A DNA stretch of 64,000 bases, from positions 28,270 to 92,269 of the forward strand of contig NZ_JACHHI010000006.1 of NCBI RefSeq assembly GCF_014207605.1, in the 5' to 3' direction. A program made the position numbers and the translations under genes. The notes beneath the pieces were generated by a model, which searched no databases, was not told the origin of the DNA, and worked only from the letters and a program-made list of their open reading frames with translations. Numbering within the stretch: position 1 is the stretch's first letter; the number at the start of each line of letters is the position of its first letter. Source of the stretch: Negativicoccus succinicivorans. Its GTDB lineage: Bacteria; Bacillota; Negativicutes; Veillonellales; Negativicoccaceae. Of this stretch, positions 1 through 8,059 are shown one piece after another.

Positions 1-2
1 TG

Positions 3-2000
3 CATCAACACACCGGAAATTGGCCCGGTAAAACGGTGGAGACCGCGCACGGCTACTACGAAGATGCCGACGGCCGACTGGAGCTTGTCGATCTGCCCGG
101 CTGCTATTCCCTTTTAGCGCATTCCGAAGAAGAGGAAGTCGCTCGCGATTACATTTGTTTTGAACAACCCGCCTGCGTGATCGCCGTGTGTGACGCGACC
201 GCGTTGGAACGCAATTTAAATCTTGTCTTGCAAATTATGGAGACCACGCCGCAGGTGGTCGTCTGCGTGAATTTACTGGACGAAGCGGCGAAAAAAGAAA
301 TTTCTGTCGACTTGGCGCAACTGGCCCGTCGTCTGGGCGTTCCCGTTATCGGTACGGCGGCCCGCTCCAAGAAGGGGCTCGATGATTTGATCGCCACGGT
401 CAAACAGCGTCATGTCGCCTGCCGGCAACCGCAAAAACACGCTTACCCTGAAGCGATGGAAGCGGCAATCGCCAAACTGGAACCAGAACTCGTTCCGTAC
501 GTCGGCCACAAAGTGAGCCCGCGCTGGCTCGCCATACGTCTTTTGGAGCGCGCCGCCGGCATGTCACAGGCCATGGAACGATACCTCGGCATCAACTTGT
601 ATAAAATTCCCGCCATCGCGCAGGCGCTTACCGCGGCGCAACGGGATTTGGTGCTGGCGGGATATCCCCAAGAGAAACTGCGGGACGCGATCAGCGAAAG
701 TTTCATTCGTCGCGCGGAAGCCGTCAGTCGAGAGGTCGTTACCTTTCACAATCCGCATTACGCGCAACGGGATCGCAAACTCGATCAATACTTCACCGGT
801 CCGTATAGCGGATTCGCCATTATGTTTCTTTTGCTTTTAGGCGTCTTTTGGCTGACGATTACCGGTTCCAACTATCCTTCCGAAATTCTCGCGCGGATTC
901 TTTTCGCCGGTCAGGATTGGTTAGTCGACCGCGCCGTCGCTCTGGGGATATCCGAGGCGATCTACGGTCCGCTTTTATTCGGCGTGTATCGCGTCATGGC
1001 CTGGGTCGTTTCGGTCATGTTGCCGCCGATGGCGATCTTTTTCCCGCTGTTCACCCTGCTCGAAGACCTCGGTTATTTGCCGCGTGTCGCGTATAACTTG
1101 GACCGTTGCTTTCAATACTGTAAAGCCTGCGGCAAACAGGCTCTCACGATGTGCATGGGCTTCGGTTGCAACGCGGCGGGCGTGACCGGCTGTCGGATCA
1201 TTGATTCGCCGCGCGAGCAGCTGATTGCCATCATCACGAACAATTTCGTTCCCTGTAACGGCCGTTTTCCGACGATAATCGCGATGATTTCCATGTTTTG
1301 GATCGGGACATCGGGCGGACTTTTAGACTCGCTGGGAGCCGCCTTTTTGCTCGCCATGGTCATTGTCATCGGCATCATCGCCACGCTGGTGGCTTCCAAG
1401 CTGCTTTCCATGACCGCGCTGAAGGGAATTCCCTCCTCGTTTACGCTCGAACTGCCGCCATTTCGCCGACCGCAGATCGGCACCGTCATCGTGCGCTCGC
1501 TCTTGGATCGAACGCTCTTTGTACTGTGGCGCGCCGTCAGCGTCGCCGCGCCCGCCGGACTCGTGATTTGGTGCTTGGCCAATCTGCAATATCAGGGCGT
1601 CAGCTTAGTCCGCCACATGGTGAACGCGTTGGAGCCGCTCGGCTACCTCATGGGTCTGGACGGCACGATTTTGACCGCGTTTATTTTAGGCCTGCCGGCG
1701 AATGAAATCATTTTCCCCTGCATGATTATGATTTATCTCGCCGAAGGCGCTTTGCTCGACATCGATAATCTCTCCACCTTGAAAACGCTTTTGCTTGACC
1801 ACGGTTGGACCTGGCTCACCGCCCTGTGCGTGATTTTATTTTCACTGATGCATTGGCCCTGCGGCACGACCCTGCTCACGATTCAAAATGAAACGAAAAG
1901 CTGGCGTTGGACAATGCTTGCCGCATTGCTTCCTACCGCCATGGGCATCCTCACCTGCATGGCCGTCACCGCTATCGTTCGAAGCGTAGGCGGCACATAA
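3..2000 (+). CDS. feoB: Ferrous iron transporter FeoB, 5' end outside the window
   Basis: FeoB is an inner-membrane protein that imports Fe(II), with an N-terminal GTPase-like domain that gates the membrane part. The reading frame is open to the left edge, and its first visible residues (HTGNWPGKTVE) are the switch I/G2 region, so only the P-loop and the first strand are missing. G3 (DLPG) and G4 (NLLD) follow, then a helical linker. The membrane domain carries the conserved stretches GFGCNAAG and GLPANEIIF and several hydrophobic segments. The GTG at 36 is internal, not a start. No feoA is visible; it could lie to the left. The gene ends in a terminator shared with the convergent transporter gene. 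Confidence 0.95.
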   Translation, partial: HQHTGNWPGKTVETAHGYYEDADGRLELVDLPGCYSLLAHSEEEEVARDYICFEQPACVIAVCDATALERNLNLVLQIMETTPQVVVCVNLLDEAAKKEISVDLAQLARRLGVPVIGTAARSKKGLDDLIATVKQRHVACRQPQKHAYPEAMEAAIAKLEPELVPYVGHKVSPRWLAIRLLERAAGMSQAMERYLGINLYKIPAIAQALTAAQRDLVLAGYPQEKLRDAISESFIRRAEAVSREVVTFHNPHYAQRDRKLDQYFTGPYSGFAIMFLLLLGVFWLTITGSNYPSEILARILFAGQDWLVDRAVALGISEAIYGPLLFGVYRVMAWVVSVMLPPMAIFFPLFTLLEDLGYLPRVAYNLDRCFQYCKACGKQALTMCMGFGCNAAGVTGCRIIDSPREQLIAIITNNFVPCNGRFPTIIAMISMFWIGTSGGLLDSLGAAFLLAMVIVIGIIATLVASKLLSMTALKGIPSSFTLELPPFRRPQIGTVIVRSLLDRTLFVLWRAVSVAAPAGLVIWCLANLQYQGVSLVRHMVNALEPLGYLMGLDGTILTAFILGLPANEIIFPCMIMIYLAEGALLDIDNLSTLKTLLLDHGWTWLTALCVILFSLMHWPCGTTLLTIQNETKSWRWTMLAALLPTAMGILTCMAVTAIVRSVGGT

Positions 2001-2030
2001 AAAAAGACCTCTGCAGAGGTCTTTTTTTTA
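1998..2030. terminator. Bidirectional intrinsic terminator between feoB and the transporter gene
   Basis: A perfect palindrome at 2003-2024 (AAAGACCTCTGCAG and its complement) is flanked by A and T runs, so it can end feoB transcription on the plus strand and the convergent transporter mRNA on the minus strand. Confidence 0.9.
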
Positions 2031-2044
2031 TGTCATTCAGCAGC

Positions 2045-3322
2045 TCACGGGAAGAACGGCCAAACGATCGGAATCACAATCATCGAAACAACGAAGCCGA
2101 CAATACAGAGCGGAATACCGACTTTCAGGTAATCGTTGAAGCTGTATTGGCCCGGTCCGAGAACCAAGGTGTTCGGCGGTGTCGCAACCGGCGTCGCAAA
2201 GGCGGCGGAAGCAGCGATCGCGATCGCGACCAAGACGGCTTTCGGATCCGCATGCAAGGATTGCGCCATCGAAATGCCGAGCGGTGCCAAGAGCGCCGCC
2301 GTCGCCGTGTTGTTCATAAACTGCGTCATAATGTTGCTCAAGAGGTACATAACCGCCGCGATAACGAGCGGGTTCGGGCTGTCGCCGAGCCAGCCGACAA
2401 CAGTATCGGCAATCAATTTGCCGGCACCCGATTTATCCAAAGCAGTCGCGATCGGCATCATGCCGGCGAAGAGGAAAATCGTTACCCAGTCAATCGAGGC
2501 ATACGCCTGTTTTTCTGTCATACATCCGGTCAAGACGGCCACCAGCGCGCCGATTACGGCCGCGGTCGTCAGCGAAACGCCGAGCTGTTTGGAGAAGACC
2601 ATCGTCAGTACAACACCGATCAAAATCAAGAGCGAAATCATCTGCTTCGATTTGCTGTGGTTGACGGTCGACGGATCGACTTCCTGTTCCACTTCGACTT
2701 CCGCATCCAGTTCATGCGAAGGCAGCAAACGTTTGCCGACCGTCAGCGTGAACGCGATGGTGGCGAGCGAAAGCGGAATACCCATCCAGGCAAATTCGAA
2801 GAAGCCGAATGTCGGCAAGCCCGCGTTGGCCAATGCGCCGGTAACGATAATATTCGGCGGCGTACCGACCATGGTGAGCGTACCGCCGACGTTCGCGGCG
2901 ATCGCCATCGGCATCAGGAAGCGCGAGCCTTTCAATTTCGCCGCCGCGCAGATGCCGGTAACTACCGGAATCAAAGATGCGGCCGTACCGGTGTTGGACA
3001 ATACCGCACTCATGATAATCGTAACGAGCATAACGCCGCCCATCAGGCGCGTTTCACCCGTGCCCGCCATGCGGACAACGCTTTCACCGATTTTTTGCGC
3101 CATACCGGTATGGAACAACGCCGCACCGATAACGAACATGCCGGCGAACAAAACAACCGTCGAGTTCGAAAGACCCGAGAAAATTTGTTTTTCAGAAATA
3201 ACGCCTAACAAACCCAGCGCAATCGATCCGCCCATGGAAGTAATCGCAAGCGGAATCAGTTCGGTAATGAACAGCACCGCGACGACGCCCAGGACGCAAA
3301 GAGTAATAATAGCAGGACTCAA
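2045..3322 (-). CDS. SLC13/DASS-type anion transporter, copy 1
   Basis: A 425-residue polytopic membrane protein of the SLC13 (divalent anion:sodium symporter) family, which usually imports dicarboxylates with sodium. The two pseudo-symmetric halves carry the expected substrate/sodium motifs: SNTGTAAS near residue 109 and MNNTATAALLAP near residue 320, plus GTPPNIIVTG and TPPNTLVLGPGQ. It is nearly the same protein as the copy at 6685-7962. It starts at a TTG, where copy 2 has ATG at the same point; the site AGAAGG lies 7 nt upstream. It lies 82 bp behind a decarboxylase beta-subunit gene and is probably co-transcribed with it. Succinate or malate uptake is inferred from the neighbourhood, not proven. 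Confidence 0.88.
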   Translation of the reverse strand: MSPAIITLCVLGVVAVLFITELIPLAITSMGGSIALGLLGVISEKQIFSGLSNSTVVLFAGMFVIGAALFHTGMAQKIGESVVRMAGTGETRLMGGVMLVTIIMSAVLSNTGTAASLIPVVTGICAAAKLKGSRFLMPMAIAANVGGTLTMVGTPPNIIVTGALANAGLPTFGFFEFAWMGIPLSLATIAFTLTVGKRLLPSHELDAEVEVEQEVDPSTVNHSKSKQMISLLILIGVVLTMVFSKQLGVSLTTAAVIGALVAVLTGCMTEKQAYASIDWVTIFLFAGMMPIATALDKSGAGKLIADTVVGWLGDSPNPLVIAAVMYLLSNIMTQFMNNTATAALLAPLGISMAQSLHADPKAVLVAIAIAASAAFATPVATPPNTLVLGPGQYSFNDYLKVGIPLCIVGFVVSMIVIPIVWPFFP

Positions 3323-3404
3323 ATCAATACCTTCTTCCTATAACAACTGTAACATTTGAAAAATAGGTAAGTGGTTCGGGCAAGAAAGTAAGTGGGAAAA
3401 AAGT

Positions 3405-4541
3405 TTATTGCATGGCTTGCAACATGGCAAGCATCGTGCCGGCCGCAACCGCCGTGCCGATAACACCGGCTACGTTCGGTCCCATCGCGTGCATCAGAAG
3501 GAAGTTCGACGGATTCGCCTTCGAACCGACCACCTGCGATACGCGCGCCGCCATCGGTACAGCCGATACGCCCGCCGAGCCGATCAGCGGATTGGTCTTG
3601 CCGCCATCCAACATCGTCATTAACTGGCCGAAAAGTACACCGGCCGCCGTGCCGCCGATAAAGGCCACCAAGCCGAGACCGATAATTTCCAGCGTTTGCA
3701 CGTTCAGGAAACTTTCGGCCGACATCGTGATACCGGTACCGAGCGCGAGGAAAATCGTAACCGTATTCATCAACGCGTTCTGCGCCGTATCCGACAAACG
3801 ATGCGTAACGCCCGACTCGTTGATCAGGTTACCGAACATCAGCATGCCGAGCAGTGCCGTGATCGAGGGCAAAATCAACGAAATCAGAATCGTCGCGGCG
3901 ATCGGAAATACTACCTTTTCAAAATGCGTCACATGACGCAGCTGGCCCATGACAATTTTCCGCTGTTTTTTCGTGGTGAACAATTTCATAATCGGCGGCT
4001 GGATCAAAGGAACCAACGACATGTACGAATACGCCGCTACCGCGATCGCGCCCAAGAGTTCCGGTGCGAGTTTGGAAGCGAGGTAAATCGATGTCGGGCC
4101 GTCCGCTCCGCCGATAATACCGATGGCCGCCGCCTGCGGTGCCGTAAAGCCCAGGAACATGGCGCCCCCGAGCGCGACAAACACGCCGATCTGTGCGGCC
4201 GCTCCTAAAAGAAGCGTTTTGGGATTCGCGAGCAGCGGACCGAAGTCCGTCATCGCGCCAACCCCCATAAAAATAAGTGGCGGAAAAATTTCATAATGAA
4301 TGCCCGCGCTGATAAGTGCAAAAACCCCTTCTTCAAAACCGTTTTTCGGTAAGTTCGCCAAAATACAGCCGAAGGCGATCGGTCCTAAGAGTAAAGGTTC
4401 ATACTCTTTGACAAATGCCATGTACAGCAATAAGATGCCGACAAAAATCATCAGGCCATGACCCAGGGAAAAAGCAATCATGCCGCTGTCATGCCATACT
4501 GATGTAATCGCTACCACAAAATCTGTTGCAAAGCTTCCCAA
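3405..4541 (-). CDS. mmdB: Sodium-translocating decarboxylase beta subunit, copy 1
   Basis: The beta subunit of biotin-dependent sodium-pump decarboxylases is the membrane part: it removes CO2 from carboxybiotin and exports sodium. The protein has 378 residues with the family motifs [15 protein letters not shown] (catalytic Asp region), [15 protein letters not shown] and [15 protein letters not shown]. The open frame extends upstream to 4688, but homology to copy 2 (8060-9187) and a strong site AAAGGAGAGAGG place the start at the TTG at 4541. No alpha, gamma or delta subunit accompanies it, so it must use those of the main operon, or serve another carboxybiotin enzyme. Oxaloacetate or glutaconyl-CoA decarboxylase beta subunits have the same fold, so the substrate partner is inferred. 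Confidence 0.88.
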   Translation of the reverse strand: MGSFATDFVVAITSVWHDSGMIAFSLGHGLMIFVGILLLYMAFVKEYEPLLLGPIAFGCILANLPKNGFEEGVFALISAGIHYEIFPPLIFMGVGAMTDFGPLLANPKTLLLGAAAQIGVFVALGGAMFLGFTAPQAAAIGIIGGADGPTSIYLASKLAPELLGAIAVAAYSYMSLVPLIQPPIMKLFTTKKQRKIVMGQLRHVTHFEKVVFPIAATILISLILPSITALLGMLMFGNLINESGVTHRLSDTAQNALMNTVTIFLALGTGITMSAESFLNVQTLEIIGLGLVAFIGGTAAGVLFGQLMTMLDGGKTNPLIGSAGVSAVPMAARVSQVVGSKANPSNFLLMHAMGPNVAGVIGTAVAAGTMLAMLQAMQ

Positions 4542-4873
4542 CTGACCTCTCTCCTTTCTTCTAAAGGGGGCGGAAATTTCCGCCCGTTGCCAATGTCCGA
4601 TCGCTGTTTGGTCCGAAGGACAAATCCTTTGCCATGGCTGAAAACGTGTGCCGCATGACGAGGTAGCTGCTCGTCGCACAATTGACACTTCGTCATCGAA
4701 GTCAGGAGATACTTGGTCAATTTCGTTTCTTACAGTTTCATGCTCAGGATGCTCTGCAAGCTTTTTCGCAGAAAACTTGCTCGCAAGCGATCATGGGTGC
4801 GCTCTTCCTACGCACGCCGGATAAGTACGAGAGACCAACTTAAAAGTGGACAGAAGGTCATACCCTACTTACG
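4542..4873 (-). ncRNA. Structured 5' leader of the copy-1 mmdB/transporter pair
   Basis: About 330 nt separate the promoter from the mmdB start. This stretch is GC-richer than the surrounding DNA and folds by eye into a series of hairpins. In minus-strand order these include GTGCG/CGCAC around 4800, CTGC/GCAG near 4755, GACTTCG-ATGA-CGAAGTgTC near 4700, GACGAG/CTCGTC near 4665, TTTGTCC-TTC-GGAcCAAA near 4615, and a perfect GGGCGGAAATTTCCGCCC at 4569-4586. Directly after the last one, CCTTT can pair with the AAAGG of the ribosome binding site (4553-4567). This layout looks like a translational riboswitch or thermosensor-type leader. I recognise no described class in it. Confidence 0.5.
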
Positions 4874-4879
4874 TTCTCA

Positions 4880-4908
4880 GTATTACACACTTTTTAAGCG
4901 TTCGTCAA
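4880..4908 (-). promoter_or_regulatory. Sigma-70 promoter for the copy-1 mmdB leader
   Basis: On the minus strand TTGACG (4903-4908) and TAATAC (4880-4885) are separated by 17 nt. Transcription would start near 4873, about 330 nt before the mmdB start codon. Confidence 0.75.
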
Positions 4909-5046
4909 TATTTGTGCAATTCATAAATCTCTTTAAATCATTCTTTAAATTCGCTATATAGCCTTTATTTACAGTGATTTATAGGTTGCTTGGCGGTGTG
5001 ATATTCTAAATTTTTTCTGCTACTATTACTAAGGAGTATTATCAAT

Positions 5047-5136
5047 ATGCTAAATCGTAATTATATTCATGTATATAATTATATATATACATATTTATAT
5101 ATACCATTTTGCATATATCCGTATTATCATTTCTAA
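5047..5136 (+). CDS. Possible 29-residue Tyr-rich leader peptide
   Basis: An ATG with AAGGAG 10 nt upstream opens a 29-codon frame with nine tyrosines and five or more isoleucines. It is followed by two alternative hairpins (5151-5191). The arrangement resembles an attenuation leader peptide, but the AT-rich DNA would favour TAT codons by chance, no terminator U-run follows, and no amino-acid gene lies downstream. Probably chance or a relic. Confidence 0.15.
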   Translation: MLNRNYIHVYNYIYTYLYIPFCIYPYYHF

Positions 5137-5150
5137 TGTTTTCTTTCTTT

Positions 5151-5191
5151 CATGATCCATAAACAGATCATGAAAAAATAATCTGTTTATG
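5151..5191. repeat. Overlapping, mutually exclusive inverted repeats
   Basis: CATAAACAGAT (5158-5168) is repeated inverted as ATCTGTTTATG (5181-5191) with a 12-nt loop. A second pair, CATGATC (5151-5157) and GATCATG (5166-5172), uses part of the same arm, so only one hairpin can form at a time. Confidence 0.6.
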
Positions 5192-5299
5192 CCACCCTAA
5201 AATAATGGGCTAAAACAGGCTGCGGTTTGTGTGTACATCGGCTTGGAACATGTATTTTGCCACTCGTCATTGGTATTTTTTAGCGTATCTATAGTATTA

Positions 5300-5745
5300 G
5301 CGCCCATAAAACGGCAGAACCGTTCTTGTCGTACGAGTAGACGACATTACGCTCACCCCGACGGCAGTACACCGCGCGACATTTGTCATTCCTTTAACTA
5401 CCTGCTGCCGCGGTAAGTCCCGCGACAGCAAGTACGTCGGTTCCATCGCCAAGATCGTCAAACGCATCAGCCACTCTTTACGACTACATTTGACCCTTCC
5501 GGATATGTCCATTTTTCATTTTTTTCGCGCATTAGGAGATCCGCTTTCGGGGAAATGCGACATACAGGATATACCGGCGGCGTTTCACGGGCCGATTCAA
5601 ACAGGTATCCGTGACGGTGGTCGTGCATCGAGCAGTTCGACCGACGGGGAATACTTCGCGCATGCGATGCGGCCTGCATTTTTCGATCAGTACGTCTTTT
5701 ATACGATACATACTTCGTCGCGTCATCCTCCTATTTATCTCATTG
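5300..5745 (-). pseudogene. Decayed coding sequence, frames broken
   Basis: On the minus strand an AGGAGG followed closely by ATG (near 5733) opens a protein-like frame (MTRRSMYRIKDVLIEKC) that must shift near 5610 to stay protein-like (RISPKADLLMREKNEKW, then WTYPEGSNVVVKSG and a stop at about 5468). A further fragment at about 5345-5295 reads RGERNVVYSYDKNGSAV in yet another frame. I do not recognise a family. The pieces could be the remains of one small gene plus a neighbour, or of a mobile element; they could also be chance. Confidence 0.25.
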
Positions 5746-6288
5746 CATTTCATCCGCGGACGGCAACTGCTTTTGCCTACATCCGCGATTTTGGATGCTT
5801 CTCGCTTGCTTGCGCTCTTTACTTCATTCTCTGTATCCTGCTCACCGGGGTTGCTGCGATATTTTTCTAACGATCGCGGTATGTTTCCGGGAGGCATTCT
5901 GACCGCGTTACTATGACGCTGCCATGTATTAAAACAATACCGTTCCTACGGCGACTGCTGCCCGATCATTTTATTCGCTTTTATTTTGCTAAAAACACCT
6001 CAAATCATGAAAAAATATGAAATCAGGTCATCTTTTTATGAGCAGATCTATAAATTTCTAAAATGCCCAAAAATATTGATTTTTGACAAAACATAGTTGT
6101 CCGATGGTATTCGCTCGCGTGAAAATACAAAACGCCAAATTTACCTATTTTTTTCGCGTTTGAGTCCACTTGCATTTGGCGATCACATCCTCTTTTACCA
6201 AAATCTATATTTTACTCTTATATTTCTTTATTTAGCATTTTTCTGACTTTTATCGGTATATGCTTTTCTGTGACTGTTTTAAGGCACT

Positions 6289-6318
6289 AAAAAAGACCGG
6301 AAGTTTCCGGTCTTTTTT
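6289..6318. terminator. Terminator at the end of the succinate operon
   Basis: An A-run, the stem GACCGGAA/TTCCGGTC and a T-run form a palindromic, bidirectional intrinsic terminator directly after the small membrane protein gene that ends at 6320. Confidence 0.9.
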
Positions 6319-6319
6319 G

Positions 6320-6613
6320 CTAGTTCAATAACGGTGTCGTAAAAATAAACACCGATGCCAGTCCGATGACAATACACATCGCTAAAAACACACCGATTCC
6401 TTCCAATGTACGCGGATAACCGAAGTGAAATTTTTCCCCCAGCGGACCGCGACGCAAAAAGAAAGAAAAACGGGTGCGCTTTTTGAACCAGCGCGCCTTA
6501 CGCTCTTCCCCGATCCATTCGGCTGCGATGCCAACCACGACCATCGCCGCCAGCATGCATAAAAACAAACGATAGAGGAATTGCGTCGGGCTCATTTGTT
6601 CCAAAATTTCCAT
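6320..6613 (-). CDS. Small two-helix membrane protein, last gene of the succinate operon
   Basis: A 97-residue protein with two hydrophobic segments (about residues 11-32 and 73-93) around a strongly basic loop (WFKKRTRFSFFLRRG). The start is the ATG at 6613 (MEILEQM), which has GAGG 6 nt upstream; the frame continues to 6670, but that would run through a terminator hairpin. It lies 71 bp behind the transporter gene and before the final terminator, so it is the end of the operon and reached by read-through. No family recognised; an accessory subunit of the decarboxylase or transporter is possible from position only. Confidence 0.6.
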   Translation of the reverse strand: MEILEQMSPTQFLYRLFLCMLAAMVVVGIAAEWIGEERKARWFKKRTRFSFFLRRGPLGEKFHFGYPRTLEGIGVFLAMCIVIGLASVFIFTTPLLN

Positions 6614-6630
6614 ACGAACCTCAATCAAAA

Positions 6631-6663
6631 GGTAAAGAAAAGGCCTCGCAAGCGAGGCCTTTT
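6631..6663 (-). terminator. Internal terminator behind transporter copy 2
   Basis: On the minus strand the stem AGGCCTCGC-TTGCGAGGCCT is followed by TTTTCTTT. It lies between the transporter stop and the start of the small membrane protein and should reduce expression of the latter. Confidence 0.75.
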
Positions 6664-6684
6664 CATACATACGCTACATTCCTG

Positions 6685-7962
6685 TTATTTGCCCGGGAAG
6701 AACGGCCAAACAATCGGAATTACGATCATCATAACGACGAAGCCTACGATACAAAGCGGAATACCGATCTTGAGGTAATCGTTGAAGCTGTATTGGCCAG
6801 GGCCAAGTACCAGCGTGTTCGGAGGCGTTGCAACCGGCGTCGCAAATGCGGCGGAGGCTGCGATCGCAATGCTCACGAGAACGGCCTTCGGGTCCGCATG
6901 TAAGGATTGCGCCATCGAAATGCCCAACGGTGCCAACAGAGCCGCCGTTGCCGTGTTGTTCATGAACTGCGTCAGGATGTTGCTCAAAAGGTACATCGCC
7001 GCGCAGACGATCAACGGGTTCGGGCTTGCACCCAACGAGCCAACAACCGTATCCGCAATCAATTTGCCGGCGCCCGATTTATCCAATGCGGTCGCGATCG
7101 GCATCATGCCTGCGAACAAGAAAATCGTTACCCAGTCAATCGAAGCATACGCTTGTTTTTCTGTCATACAACCAGTCAGTACGCAGATGAGAGCGCCGAT
7201 AACGGCCGCGGTCGTCAGCGATACGTGCAAGGTTTTCGAGAAGATCATGACGATAACTACGCCGATTAAAATCAAGAGCGAAATTATCTGTTTCGTCTTA
7301 TTGCCCGATACTTCGGAAACTTCCTGTTCTACTTCCGCGGAAGTGTCGATATCATGGTTCGGCAGTAAGCGTTTGCCGATCGTCAAAGTGAACAGGACAG
7401 TCGCAATACAAAGCGGAATACCGGCAAATGCGAATTCGAAGAAGCCGAAAGTCGGCAAATGCGCGTTAGACAGTGCACCGGTAACGATAATGTTCGGCGG
7501 CGTACCGACCATGGTCAGCGTACCACCGGCGTTAGCGGCGATCGCCATCGGCATCATGAAACGCGAACCTTTCAGATGAGCTGCCGCGCAGATACCGGTA
7601 ACAACCGGGATCAGGGATGCGGCGGTACCGGTGTTGGACAGTACCGAGCTCATGATAATCGTAATGGCCATAACGCCAAACATCAAGCCGGTTTCACTTT
7701 TACCGGCCATACGTACAACTTTTTCACCGATAAGTTGCGCCATGCCGGTGTGGAACAAAGCCGCGCCGATAACGAACATGCCGGCGAACAAAACAACTGT
7801 TGAGTTAGACAGACCGGAGAAAATCATTTTTTCCGGGATAACACCCAACAAACCCAGCGCAATCGCGCCACCCATCGAAGTAATCGCCAAAGGGATAATT
7901 TCAGTAATAAAACAGATGGCGACCACTGCAAGTACCGATAATGTGATCATTGCAGGACTCAT
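6685..7962 (-). CDS. SLC13/DASS-type anion transporter, copy 2
   Basis: A 425-residue polytopic transporter of the divalent anion:sodium symporter family, close to copy 1 over the full length. It has the same motif pairs: SNTGTAAS near residue 109, MNNTATAALLAP near residue 320, GTPPNIIVTG and TPPNTLVLGPGQ. The ATG at 7962 is preceded by AGAAGG. It follows the decarboxylase beta subunit by 97 bp at the end of the succinate-to-propionate operon, which fits sodium-coupled uptake of succinate or a related C4-dicarboxylate driven by the gradient the decarboxylase makes. The charged cytoplasmic loop around residues 205-225 is where the copies differ most. Confidence 0.9.
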   Translation of the reverse strand: MSPAMITLSVLAVVAICFITEIIPLAITSMGGAIALGLLGVIPEKMIFSGLSNSTVVLFAGMFVIGAALFHTGMAQLIGEKVVRMAGKSETGLMFGVMAITIIMSSVLSNTGTAASLIPVVTGICAAAHLKGSRFMMPMAIAANAGGTLTMVGTPPNIIVTGALSNAHLPTFGFFEFAFAGIPLCIATVLFTLTIGKRLLPNHDIDTSAEVEQEVSEVSGNKTKQIISLLILIGVVIVMIFSKTLHVSLTTAAVIGALICVLTGCMTEKQAYASIDWVTIFLFAGMMPIATALDKSGAGKLIADTVVGSLGASPNPLIVCAAMYLLSNILTQFMNNTATAALLAPLGISMAQSLHADPKAVLVSIAIAASAAFATPVATPPNTLVLGPGQYSFNDYLKIGIPLCIVGFVVMMIVIPIVWPFFPGK

Positions 7963-8059
7963 AAGAGTACACCTTCTTTTTTGTAATAACTAGCAAATAG
8001 TCATTGGGCAAAGGTATAAAAGAAGGGCTCGAGGTAAGGGAATAAGTTGCGGATGCTAA

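Larger units (their letters stand above)
4909..6287. other. Gene-poor region with hairpins and decayed coding sequence
   Basis: No intact recognisable gene lies in these 1.4 kb. The outer parts (4920-5200 and 5950-6290) are very AT-rich; the middle (5230-5930) has the base composition of coding DNA but is broken in all frames. A 14-bp sequence, ATCATGAAAAAATA, occurs at 5167-5180 and again at 6004-6017. Distant inverted arms CGCCAAAT/ATTTGGCG lie near 6133 and 6174. Individual items worth noting are listed separately. Confidence 0.5.

Noticed and set aside
2136..3359. Long plus-strand frames opposite both transporter genes and the beta subunits (2136-3359, 6782-7579, 8582-9223)
   Set aside because: They mirror the minus-strand genes, lack ribosome binding sites and have biased, unrecognisable composition.
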